Below, in pieces: positions 1 through 5,092 of a DNA stretch of 8,524 nucleotides. Source of the stretch: QQUD01 sp039029915 (GTDB lineage Bacteria > Chloroflexota > Anaerolineae > Promineifilales > Promineifilaceae). The stretch's first letter is position 1; each line of letters begins with the position of its first letter. The stretch spans positions 1 through 8,524 of the forward strand of contig JBCCFD010000359.1 in NCBI GenBank assembly GCA_039029915.1. Reading direction: 5' to 3'. Below the pieces are notes generated by a model, which had not been told where the DNA came from, made no database searches, and was given only the letters and a program-made list of their open reading frames with translations. A program made the translations under genes and the position numbers.

Positions 1-89
1 GCCTTTGCTAGGTGATCGACCGTTGCCGCTCCAATGCCAGTTGTCCCACCGGTAACGAGATAGATTTTGTTTTCATGTACTGAACTCAT
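1..89 (-). CDS. Short-chain dehydrogenase/reductase, N-terminal 29 codons only (runs off the left edge)
   Basis: The minus strand reads MSSVHENKIYLVTGGTTGIG and continues AATVDHLAK before the window ends. TGGTTGIG is the glycine-rich dinucleotide-binding loop (TGxxxGxG) of the SDR family, placed right after the first beta strand (KIYLVT), so this is the true N-terminus of an NAD(P)-dependent oxidoreductase. The ATG at 89-87 has a strong ribosome-binding site, AAGGAGA at 101-95, with a 5-nt spacer. The catalytic Tyr-Lys region lies outside the window, so substrate and SDR subclass cannot be judged. It lies downstream of the Rrf2 regulator on the same strand, separated by about 210 nt. A GTTACT/AGTAAC palindrome stands about 60 nt before its start, so control by that regulator is likely (inference). 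Confidence 0.88.
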   Translation of the reverse strand, partial: MSSVHENKIYLVTGGTTGIGAATVDHLAK

Positions 90-146
90 GATGTTCTCCT
101 TAATTAGCTAAAAGCTATGTTGGTTTGAAATGATAGTGTGTTTAGT

Positions 147-163
147 GTTACTTTTAGAGTAAC
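147..163. promoter_or_regulatory. GTTACT-N5-AGTAAC palindrome, candidate operator upstream of the SDR gene
   Basis: The sequence is GTTACTTTTAGAGTAAC: 6-bp perfect outer arms, symmetric to 8 bp with one mismatch. It has the same outer arms and the same 17-bp length as the palindromes at 268-284 and 813-829, and the latter sits on the -10 of the Rrf2 gene's promoter. The three-fold recurrence around one regulator gene is the reason to call it an operator. Confidence 0.65.
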
Positions 164-266
164 TAATTATGATAAAAAAACTTTAGTTTGATTTTATATT
201 TGCTCTGACCGTTAGATTCTCAATCGAATAAATATGGTTCTCCTCACGTGTGTATAATTGATGATG

Positions 267-285
267 AGTTACTTTTAAAGTAACT
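267..285. promoter_or_regulatory. Perfect 19-bp palindrome AGTTACTTT-T-AAAGTAACT, candidate operator
   Basis: This is a perfect odd-length palindrome with 9-bp arms and a single central base. Its inner 17 bp (268-284) align with the other two GTTACT/AGTAAC sites. It lies 18 bp past the Rrf2 stop codon, upstream of the SDR gene. On the plus strand it is followed by a T run and so resembles an intrinsic terminator. No plus-strand gene ends here, the stem is almost GC-free, and on the minus strand no T run follows it, so an operator is the better reading. Confidence 0.65.
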
Positions 286-302
286 TTTTTTGGTAAAAAA
301 AG

Positions 303-713
303 CTAAATTTTCTTCATAATCTGATCGAGGGTCGTTTTCTGAAGCTGATCCTTCATAGCCTCTTCCGCATCCCTAAATACCCCTTCAAGCGCTCCACCTA
401 TGCCCCGGCTTACCCGGCAGGATTCATGTGGTTCTCGATTCGATGTTTTGAGAACAGGCTGTTCGACAACTGCTTCGTAGACCTCTGCGAGGGTGATCTC
501 ATTCGTTGATCTAGCTAAACGGGCACCACCTTGAGGTCCGGGCTTTGTAATAACTAGTCCAGCGTCTGAGAGCTGTGATAACACGCGCCGAACCAGCCCC
601 GGATTGGTTTGGATACTCTCAGCCATCGTACTGGATGTCACCCACTCGTCCTCATAGAATGCCATGACGGCGAGAATGTGAGTGGCGGTTGCGTATGTTA
701 TATCGTAGCCCAT
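303..713 (-). CDS. Rrf2-family transcriptional regulator (YwnA-like)
   Basis: A 136-aa one-component DNA-binding regulator. Residues 1-60 form the Rrf2 winged helix (YATATHILAVMAF, then SSTMAESIQTNPGLVRRVLSQLSDAGLV), followed by the wing GPQGGARLAR and the ITLAEVYEAV helix. The C-terminal helix DAEEAMKDQLQKTTLDQIM is typical of the YwnA subgroup. The only cysteine is Cys99 (ESCRVSRGIGGALE). The three-cysteine cluster site of iron-sulfur Rrf2 proteins (IscR, NsrR) is absent, so a [2Fe-2S] sensor is unlikely; single-Cys redox or ligand sensing is possible (inference). The ATG at 713 fits the family's usual N-terminus. A TTG start at 755 would add 14 residues and is served by AGAGGAAG at 773-766, so it cannot be excluded. 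The gene has a near-consensus promoter at 822-850 with a palindrome over its -10, which points to autorepression and control of the SDR downstream. Confidence 0.9.
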   Translation of the reverse strand: MGYDITYATATHILAVMAFYEDEWVTSSTMAESIQTNPGLVRRVLSQLSDAGLVITKPGPQGGARLARSTNEITLAEVYEAVVEQPVLKTSNREPHESCRVSRGIGGALEGVFRDAEEAMKDQLQKTTLDQIMKKI

Positions 714-812
714 TATTACAGTTGTTCTCAAATTGAATGGAAACTTTGTTACCAATGTTTTTAATACTTCCTCTGTAGAAAAAGTGAAGAGGTTTTATGT
801 CATGAAGTATTA

Positions 813-829
813 GTTACTGAAACAGTAAC
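813..829. promoter_or_regulatory. GTTACTG-AAA-CAGTAAC palindrome over the rrf2 promoter -10, candidate operator
   Basis: A perfect palindrome with 7-bp arms and a 3-bp centre, 17 bp in all. It has the same outer arms (GTTACT/AGTAAC) as the sites at 147-163 and 268-284, while the centre differs. It covers the predicted -10 box (822-827) of the minus-strand promoter, an ideal repressor position. Confidence 0.7.
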
Positions 830-850
830 AGATTGCACTGAAACTGTCAA
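822..850 (-). promoter_or_regulatory. Sigma70-type promoter of the Rrf2 gene
   Basis: On the minus strand a perfect -35 TTGACA (850-845) is followed after 17 bp by the -10-like TACTGT (827-822). The -10 is weak but keeps the key first, second and sixth bases. Transcription would start near 815 and leave a leader of about 100 nt before the ATG at 713, or about 60 nt before the TTG at 755. Confidence 0.65.
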
Positions 851-913
851 CTCCTTTTTGGCAGAAGGGTGCGATAAAAAGTTGTTTAACGAGAGAAAGG
901 CGTGCGTACGTAA

Positions 914-977
914 GGGTGGGATAGCACGAACAACGTTTTGGAAAGACAAGCAGGTGCCCAACCGTGCTATCTCACCC
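914..977. repeat. 64-bp inverted repeat (hairpin B)
   Basis: The left arm GGGTGGGATAGCACG (914-928) and right arm CGTGCTATCTCACCC (963-977) pair over 15 bp with one mismatch around a 34-nt centre. Its size and arm length match the hairpin at 997-1056, and both begin GG(C/T)G(A/G)GA. Together they look like two members of one family of short non-coding hairpin repeats. A transcription terminator is unlikely because no T run follows on either strand and the loop is long. Confidence 0.7.
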
Positions 978-996
978 ATGAGCAGGTCAGTCAAGG

Positions 997-1056
997 GGCG
1001 AGACGATTGGGCCAAGAATGCTTGACCGCCCCGCATCACTTGCCAATCGTCTCGCC
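997..1056. repeat. 60-bp inverted repeat (hairpin A)
   Basis: The perfect 14-bp arms GGCGAGACGATTGG (997-1010) and CCAATCGTCTCGCC (1043-1056) flank a 32-nt GC-rich centre. It is 19 bp from hairpin B. No flanking target-site duplication is obvious, and no coding frame makes sense of it. It could be a miniature mobile element, a REP-like element or a structured RNA. Confidence 0.72.
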
Positions 1057-1177
1057 ATTACGTTTATTTCGGCGTTAAACAGAAATTAATTGCACCCTTG
1101 GCAGAATTCTATTTTGGGACGATGATGGTAATTGCCATTGTGAACATCCGCCCGAATGGTGGTAATTCAATAAAATG

Positions 1178-1933
1178 TTAGGCCAAGCGATACAAAATCG
1201 GTATTGGGGCAGAGCGATTTGCCTCAAAATTCCCCAGTACATAGCTACGAAATGTAGGCTTAAATAATATCGATGGCAGAATGTCGGTTAAGCGATCCCA
1301 GCGACAGTGGTTGACAATTGTATAATCTGATTCCGCAGTCTGCTGAGGTAGTAGCAGCGTTGAATTATCCAGCTGGGTCTCCTGCTCAAACCAGCCGGCC
1401 GTATAGTTCCAAACGGCTAAATTCTGCTCGACATCGTCAGCGTAAAAGTAATTAAATAAAAACACACCGTTTCGTTGATGATCGACCGGGCCAATTCTCC
1501 GGACGTTGCTCGCCGTGATGATATGCGTGTAGTTAGAGGATTCATTGATTCGTTTCTCAATGTCTTTAAACGCTTCGTTTGTTCGCAGTTGTTCAGCTGC
1601 CTCTACCGTTGGTGTTTCGATTAGTATAGATAAATCAAACCGAGCGACATGGACTTCCGGCCGCTGTTTTAAATAGTCCCCTTGTCCAGGTGGGATCAAT
1701 AATGCTTTAAAAACGATCGCACTTTGCACATCATCTCTTTTGGCAAGCTGTTGACACATCTTCTTACACGCTTTGAGCAACGCTCGCTTTTTCTGGCTCA
1801 TTGGCAAAAATGGATGTCTTCTATCAACCTCCGCGGCTAAATGGATATAACCAAACTCTGTTGGATCAACGAGAGTCACTACGTTATAGCTATCGCTTGG
1901 ATATGCGATGTTTAACTTTTTATTTGTAGTCAT
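1178..1933 (-). CDS. Conserved protein of unknown function, MarR-linked
   Basis: A 251-aa soluble protein with no signal peptide or membrane segment, second gene of an operon with the MarR regulator 14 nt upstream. The ATG at 1933 has GGAG (1944-1941) at a 7-nt spacing. Two halves are visible. The N-terminal half ends in a strand-rich stretch (EVHVARFDLSILIETPT, 93-109). The C-terminal half opens with a second strand (GVFLFNYFYADD, 156-167) followed by an aromatic-rich helix (AVWNYTAGWFEQETQLDNST, 173-192), then a polar strand with His and Trp (TIVNHCRWD, 205-213) and a basic patch (KPTFRSYVLGNF, 225-236). The pattern of two similar alpha-beta units recalls dimeric alpha/beta-barrel (ABM-like) proteins, but I do not recognise a named family with certainty and assign no reaction. 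Linkage to MarR suggests a role in handling a small molecule sensed by that regulator (inference). Confidence 0.82.
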   Translation of the reverse strand: MTTNKKLNIAYPSDSYNVVTLVDPTEFGYIHLAAEVDRRHPFLPMSQKKRALLKACKKMCQQLAKRDDVQSAIVFKALLIPPGQGDYLKQRPEVHVARFDLSILIETPTVEAAEQLRTNEAFKDIEKRINESSNYTHIITASNVRRIGPVDHQRNGVFLFNYFYADDVEQNLAVWNYTAGWFEQETQLDNSTLLLPQQTAESDYTIVNHCRWDRLTDILPSILFKPTFRSYVLGNFEANRSAPIPILYRLA

Positions 1934-1947
1934 AAGATTTCTCCAAT

Positions 1948-2388
1948 TTATTCAATTTCAAGAAGATTTTGTTCAAATCGGGTCAATACCGACAGGGCTG
2001 TTGCTAATTCGGCGGCCTCTACTCCAGAAAGACTCTGTTTTAACATGCCCATTGCGATTGGAATTAGTTTTTCTTTTAAGCTTTGTCCGTTCGGAGTCAG
2101 GTAAATCTCCCTGACACGGCCGTCTTTAACGGAACTTCTTCTTTCTACCAACCCCTTTTTTTCCATGCGATCAATTAATCGAACAACGGTCGTTTTGTCT
2201 TTAATTGTGGAGCGCGCCACTTCATTCTGAGATTGTCCATCTTTCTGCCACAAGCGGTTGAGCACAACCCACTCTTCAGGGGTGATGTCATAGCCATTTT
2301 TTTTGAACTGCTTGGCAACCTCAATCCTAAGCAAGATGGTGCAGCGATTGAGGAGATAACCAATTGATGTGTCAAGTGTAAAATTCAT
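1948..2388 (-). CDS. MarR-family transcriptional regulator
   Basis: A 146-aa winged-helix regulator. Helix 1 (TSIGYLLNRCTILLRIEVAKQF with its dimerisation face) leads to ITPEEWVVLNRLW (35-47). The helix-turn-helix follows (QSQNEVARSTIKDKTTVVRL, 52-71, then IDRMEKKGLVERR), and the beta-hairpin wing is SSVKDGRVREIYLT (85-98), with the hallmark D/G/R residues. MarR proteins are usually dimeric repressors released by phenolic ligands or cysteine oxidation; Cys15 is the only cysteine here. The ATG at 2388 matches the family length. The longer frame up to 2463 would start inside the promoter, so it is rejected. No good Shine-Dalgarno precedes the ATG, which is odd for the first gene of an operon. 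The 51-bp inverted repeat over its promoter strongly suggests autoregulation. Confidence 0.93.
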   Translation of the reverse strand: MNFTLDTSIGYLLNRCTILLRIEVAKQFKKNGYDITPEEWVVLNRLWQKDGQSQNEVARSTIKDKTTVVRLIDRMEKKGLVERRSSVKDGRVREIYLTPNGQSLKEKLIPIAMGMLKQSLSGVEAAELATALSVLTRFEQNLLEIE

Positions 2389-2394
2389 AAGAAA

Positions 2395-2445
2395 CAATAT
2401 AGATGTGTATAGCAACCAATTTAGTTGTAGTATACATCTATATTG
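2395..2445. promoter_or_regulatory. 51-bp inverted repeat, candidate MarR operator
   Basis: Two 22-bp arms (2395-2416 and 2424-2445) around a 7-bp spacer. The outer 12 bp (CAATATAGATGT on both inward-reading strands) and inner 4 bp (CAAC) pair perfectly, while the 6 bp between differ (GTATAG against ATACTA). The right arm covers the -10 box and the left arm covers the transcript's first codon-free region up to the ATG. Two half-sites that each bind a MarR dimer, or one looped site, would both block this promoter. Confidence 0.72.
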
Positions 2446-2456
2446 GCCGTTGTCAA
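2429..2456 (-). promoter_or_regulatory. Sigma70-type promoter of the marR operon
   Basis: A perfect -35 TTGACA (2456-2451), a 16-bp spacer and -10 TATACT (2434-2429). This near-consensus promoter starts RNA near 2422, about 34 nt before the MarR ATG. It is overlapped by the inverted repeat at 2395-2445, which fits a strong promoter kept off by repression. Confidence 0.78.
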
Positions 2457-2537
2457 CTACCAATAGCAGGGGAGGTGGATCCTTAGTTTGAAATTTGAAC
2501 TGTGTCTTCGTCTAAAACTGAATGGCTTGGTTAATAA

Positions 2538-2750
2538 CGGCCGTATTCCACATCAATTTTCGATGCCCCATCCCGTCGTGATCGATGTGGTGGCATCCGT
2601 GCAATGCTTCTGGATATGGTCTACATGAAACAAAGAGCTGGGTGGCGATTCTTTGCCGTCTTGATCGTAGATGAAGAGGGTAGGTTGCTGGCAGTTTTGA
2701 TAAGTGTGCCCGCTCTGAACGAACGGAGTGGCTGGTTCATGCCTACTTGA
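2538..2750 (+). pseudogene. Unassigned ORF fragment, probably decayed
   Basis: An open frame from 2538 to a TGA at 2748-2750, with the first ATG at 2604. It reads like real protein: RAMLLDMVYMKQRAGWRFF then AVLIVDEEGRLLAVLISVPALNE. The hydrophobic strand, acidic turn and second strand resemble the central beta strands of a GNAT-type or similar small enzyme fold, but I cannot assign it. There is no start context and no ribosome-binding site. The frame runs directly into the TetR-like remnant that follows in other frames, so it is probably part of a decayed gene or a fusion scar. Confidence 0.35.
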
Positions 2751-3032
2751 TCCTTTGCATCAAGTTTATGAAAATATATTTACGCATCCCGAGTTTAAAG
2801 AATCCTATTTAGGGCAACTTTCTCCAGCTAACTTAGCCAGTATGATTATTGGGGCAGCGACAACGTTTTTTTCCACTCAGCCCAAATAGAAATTCAATAT
2901 GGGATTGATCCTTTTTCGCCCGAAGAAGTTGAAAAGCATGCTAACTTTGTTAATCATCTCTTCTTTCCAGACGTGGAGGAAGGGGGTTGTCTAACACACC
3001 AGACGGTTGAGTTAAAAGCCAATAAGTTGTAA
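2714..3032 (+). pseudogene. TetR-family regulator C-terminal half, frameshifted remnant
   Basis: Three successive frames together read as one protein tail. SERTEWLVHAYL (from 2714) is followed by DPLHQVYENIFTHPEFKESY and LGQLSPANLASMIIGAATTF then FSTQPK (2749-2889). After that comes EIQYGIDPFSPEEVEKHANF then VNHLFFPDVEEGG (2889 to the TAA at 3030-3032). A single-base deletion near 2748 (in ACTTGATCC) and another shift at the TAG at 2887 would restore continuity. The ATTFFSTQP, DPFSPEEVEKH and NHLFFPD pattern is like the ligand-binding C-terminus of TetR proteins. No helix-turn-helix region is present upstream, so the DNA-binding half has been lost. Non-functional. Confidence 0.6.
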
Positions 3033-3110
3033 AGTCCAACCAACTTGATTGGGTTTGAAATCAAATACTATTGTAAAAGTCCACATAACTTAGTCGGTTT
3101 TGGAACTAGA
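3027..3110. repeat. Imperfect direct repeat, two units about 44 bp apart
   Basis: Unit 1 starts TTGTAAAGTCCAACCAACTT (3027) and unit 2 starts TTGTAAAAGTCCACATAACT (3071). Aligned with one gap they share roughly two thirds of positions over about 38 bp: TTGTAAA, GTCCA, AACTT, GG-TTT blocks. Unit 1 contains a small inverted repeat, CCAA-CTTGA-TTGG. This may be a degraded copy of a short interspersed repeat lying between two gene remnants. Confidence 0.45.
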
Positions 3111-3126
3111 TGACTGCAGGCACAAA

Positions 3127-3225
3127 ATGGAGCACAAATCAATTTCTGGAAAGCATGGTACCGTCCACTACTGGGTTGCTGGTCGGGCTGACCCCTGCAT
3201 AGTCTTTATCCTTATGGCAGTCTAA
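3127..3225 (+). pseudogene. Alpha/beta hydrolase, N-terminal 32 codons only
   Basis: The frame reads MEHKSISGKHGTVHYWVAGR then ADPCIVFILMAV and a TAA. GTVHYWVAG-x-(A/D)DP-x-IVF is the first two beta strands of an alpha/beta hydrolase, which normally run straight into the HG oxyanion motif. Here the frame ends exactly where HG should appear, so the gene is truncated by a deletion or frameshift. It differs in sequence from the intact hydrolase at 3349-4257, so it is not a simple tandem duplicate. Confidence 0.55.
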
Positions 3226-3356
3226 TTAAAGCCATTGCCAAACAGATCGCTAAAGAAGAAACAGTGCCAGCATATGCTCTGAAAACGCTGCAAAGATATA
3301 CTCTTGGCCGAGTTTTTGAATCAAGTTTAAGGAGGCTTACACTAGCAGGTGCGTAA
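3192..3356 (+). pseudogene. Unassigned ORF tail overlapping the hydrolase start
   Basis: An open frame after a TGA at 3189-3191, ending at TAA 3354-3356. It reads PLHSLYPYGSLIKAIAKQIA then KEETVPAYALKTLQRYTLGR, VFESSLRRLTLAGA. It looks like a genuine basic, amphipathic C-terminal helix region, but I do not recognise the family. It overlaps the GTG start of the intact hydrolase by 8 nt, a classic translational-coupling geometry. It may be the tail of the deleted gene whose head is at 3127, or of an unrelated gene joined by deletion. Confidence 0.35.
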
Positions 3357-4257
3357 AATTCCAAGAATCAACTTAGCCGACATTTCTACTGAGTTCATTA
3401 CATTAAGGGATGGACGAAGACTGGCGTATGCTCGCTACGGAGAGAAAGGGGGCATACCAGTCTATTACTTTCATGGATGCCCAGGCTCTCGTCTTGAAGC
3501 GGTCACGTGCGAGGAATGGGCGGATGCTGCGGGGTTCGAAGTGTTCGCCTTTGATAGGCCGGGGTGTGGTGCGTCATCACACGCCCAAGGCTATAGACTT
3601 CTCGACTGGCCAACTGACATCAAGAACGCTGCCAGCCAGCTGTCACATGAACGCTTCGGTATCATAGGGTTTTCTGGCGGCGGTGCCTATATTGATGCTT
3701 GTGCCTATGCTATTCCCGAAAGGCTATTATTTGCCTACAATCTTGGCGGGTGGGCACCTGTCGCCAGTTCGCAAGAATTGCAACAGCATCTGGCACCACT
3801 GGACAGGTTCTTCCTCAAACGGGCGTCGTCGTTTGGTCCCCTGTATCGTATCCCTTTCTCTTTAATCGGTTTTTCGGCAACTCGTTTCAACGATCGTGGT
3901 TTTGCGAAGGCATTAAAATCTTCGATGGGCGAAGATGATCGGAAACTTGTCTTCAGCAACGAAAACGTGGCTCATCTCTTTCGGGGAACTGTTAAAGAGA
4001 GCTTTGCTCAGGGAAGCCGCGGTCCAGCGGATGACGCGCTTCGTTGTTACAGCGATTGGGGATTTAATATTGGTGACATCGACTATCCTGTGCATATTTG
4101 GCACGGAACGGACGATAAGTTCGCCAGCTTCGAGTTTGCTAAGTATAAGCATAAAACAATGAAACTTAGTTTGTTGAAGGCGTTTGAAGGGCGAGGGCAT
4201 CTTCATCTTATAACTGTATACCAGCAGCTATTCACTGAAATTCTAGAACAGGATTAG
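3349..4257 (+). CDS. Alpha/beta hydrolase
   Basis: A 302-aa cytoplasmic alpha/beta-hydrolase-fold enzyme with a complete catalytic set. The oxyanion motif is FHGCPGS (41-47), followed by a strand FEVFAFDRPGCGASS (63-77). The nucleophile elbow is IGFSGGG (106-112), with Ser109 as nucleophile. The acid is Asp255 or Asp256 in WHGTDDKF (251-258), and the base is His284 in GRGHLHL. The GCPGSR and DRPGxGxS motifs are typical of the proline-iminopeptidase/haloalkane-dehalogenase-like branch, but the substrate cannot be read off. The start is GTG at 3349, because an in-frame TAG lies two codons upstream. AAGGAGG (3329-3335) is 13 nt away, longer than usual. A -10-like TATACT at 3297-3302 lacks a -35. 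Its TAG stop overlaps the stop of the convergent acetyltransferase gene. Confidence 0.9.
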   Translation: MRKIPRINLADISTEFITLRDGRRLAYARYGEKGGIPVYYFHGCPGSRLEAVTCEEWADAAGFEVFAFDRPGCGASSHAQGYRLLDWPTDIKNAASQLSHERFGIIGFSGGGAYIDACAYAIPERLLFAYNLGGWAPVASSQELQQHLAPLDRFFLKRASSFGPLYRIPFSLIGFSATRFNDRGFAKALKSSMGEDDRKLVFSNENVAHLFRGTVKESFAQGSRGPADDALRCYSDWGFNIGDIDYPVHIWHGTDDKFASFEFAKYKHKTMKLSLLKAFEGRGHLHLITVYQQLFTEILEQD

Positions 4258-5075
4258 GATTGTAAATTCCGATTTTTCTCCAGCCATTGAATGCCAAAAT
4301 CAACAACAAGCCGCTGCCTAAAAAGACGCACCTCGGCGCTATTGATCTTGTTAATAGTGATCTGGTGTGCTTGGTCAAAAGCCTCCCCCATCGGGCCAAA
4401 ATCGTCCGTGTGCGTTTCGAGGGTTTCATAGGTTGCCCATTTTCTTTGCCCATTTACCATCATTGCAGAGCCCTGTTTCTCGTTGCGCTTACCGGGATAG
4501 TTGGCTTGGTATTCAGCATAGTGCAGGGAGGTATTGTTCCAGTGGGTGACACCTAGTAATAAAACATGACCGTCCAACTGATAGAGCTTGCCTAATGGAG
4601 AGCGATGCCCCATATCTTCAGTCAGTGCATGTTCGCTAACTAAAAATTGGGCGTTTGGGCCGCGGGCCGCCATCGAAAAGGCAGGGTGCTCGCTGCGCAG
4701 AGTACCGGGCCAACTCCGGAACAGTTCGGGCACTCTGCCAACGCCGCGCGTCTGGGCGGTACGGGGATCATAGGCGGGCATATTGTCTCGAATCGGTTGC
4801 CACCATGATTGGGGGACGGGGGGATTCTCCCAAGCGGATGGATCGGTGTTGTCACTGCTGTGGGTTACCATCATCAGAGTGCCACTTTCGCCGAGTGCGC
4901 CAATCAATGCTTGCACTACAGCCTCGGCACCGCCTACCATCCAACCCAATTTACTCATGGCGAGGTGTACCAATATCGTTTGGCCTTCTTCAACACCACA
5001 GCGATGTAGGTGTTGAATTAAGGTCGTGACGGTTAAGGGTTCTTTTGTTTGCTCAATAACGCCTTGGGATGGCAT
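4254..5075 (-). CDS. AAC(3)-family N-acetyltransferase (aminoglycoside 3-N-acetyltransferase-like)
   Basis: A 273-aa member of the Antibiotic_NAT fold, full length for the family. Diagnostic segments in order: ILVHLAMSKLGWMVGGAEAV (34-53), GESGTLMMVTHSSDNTDPSA (62-81), WENPPVPQSWW (82-92), MPAYDP..TRGVGRVPELFR (99-120), SWPGTLRSEHPAFSMAARGPNA (121-142), SPLGKLYQLDGHVLLLGVTH (159-178) and NNTSLHYAEY (180-189). His185 is the conserved active-site His. The family transfers acetyl from acetyl-CoA to an amine, the 3-amino group of 2-deoxystreptamine in resistance enzymes. Chromosomal relatives (YokD, FrbF types) often have other or unknown substrates. Residues 38-39 are Leu-Ala where small hydroxyl residues are usual, so resistance should not be assumed. 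The ATG has an excellent AAAAGGAG (5090-5083, 7-nt spacer), 17 nt after tetR, so the two are an operon. Confidence 0.92.
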   Translation of the reverse strand: MPSQGVIEQTKEPLTVTTLIQHLHRCGVEEGQTILVHLAMSKLGWMVGGAEAVVQALIGALGESGTLMMVTHSSDNTDPSAWENPPVPQSWWQPIRDNMPAYDPRTAQTRGVGRVPELFRSWPGTLRSEHPAFSMAARGPNAQFLVSEHALTEDMGHRSPLGKLYQLDGHVLLLGVTHWNNTSLHYAEYQANYPGKRNEKQGSAMMVNGQRKWATYETLETHTDDFGPMGEAFDQAHQITINKINSAEVRLFRQRLVVDFGIQWLEKNRNLQS

Positions 5076-5092
5076 AGGGAATCTCCTTTTCT

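Larger units (their letters stand above)
90..302. other. Regulatory intergenic region between the Rrf2 gene and the SDR gene
   Basis: This AT-rich stretch has no credible coding frame. It holds two of the three 17-bp GTTACT-type palindromes (separate entries). It also has a 13-bp palindrome TAGCTAAAAGCTA at 105-117, directly upstream of the SDR ribosome-binding site. A perfect CTTTTTTT-GGT-AAAAAAAG palindrome at 284-302 abuts the Rrf2 stop codon. I could not find a convincing -35/-10 pair for the SDR gene on the minus strand. AT-rich -10-like words occur near 131-172, but none has a matching -35. The SDR could be read through from rrf2 or have its own weak activator- or repressor-controlled promoter. 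Confidence 0.6.
851..1177. other. Gene-free stretch with two long hairpins
   Basis: No convincing gene lies here. A 79-codon minus-strand frame (800-1039) crosses both hairpins and the rrf2 promoter, has no recognisable domain and no useful ribosome-binding site, and was not called. The notable content is a pair of inverted repeats at 914-977 and 997-1056. Positions 1060-1177, just past the end of the upstream operon, show no clear terminator and no other structure. Confidence 0.55.

Noticed and set aside
267..302. Intrinsic terminator on the plus strand (palindrome followed by T run)
   Set aside because: No plus-strand gene ends nearby, the stem is nearly all A-T, and the same palindrome recurs at promoters, so an operator explains it better.
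800..1039. 79-codon minus-strand frame across the gap upstream of rrf2
   Set aside because: It runs through both hairpins and the rrf2 promoter, shows no domain, and has no supported start; its protein sequence is explained by the DNA repeats.
997..1056. Insertion sequence with terminal inverted repeats
   Set aside because: Only 32 nt between the arms and no transposase; at most a miniature non-autonomous element.
2389..2463. 25-residue N-terminal extension of the MarR protein
   Set aside because: The extension would be encoded inside the predicted promoter and inverted repeat, and the family normally starts at the ATG at 2388.
3027..3110. CRISPR array
   Set aside because: Only two imperfect units, no regular spacers and no cas genes in the window.
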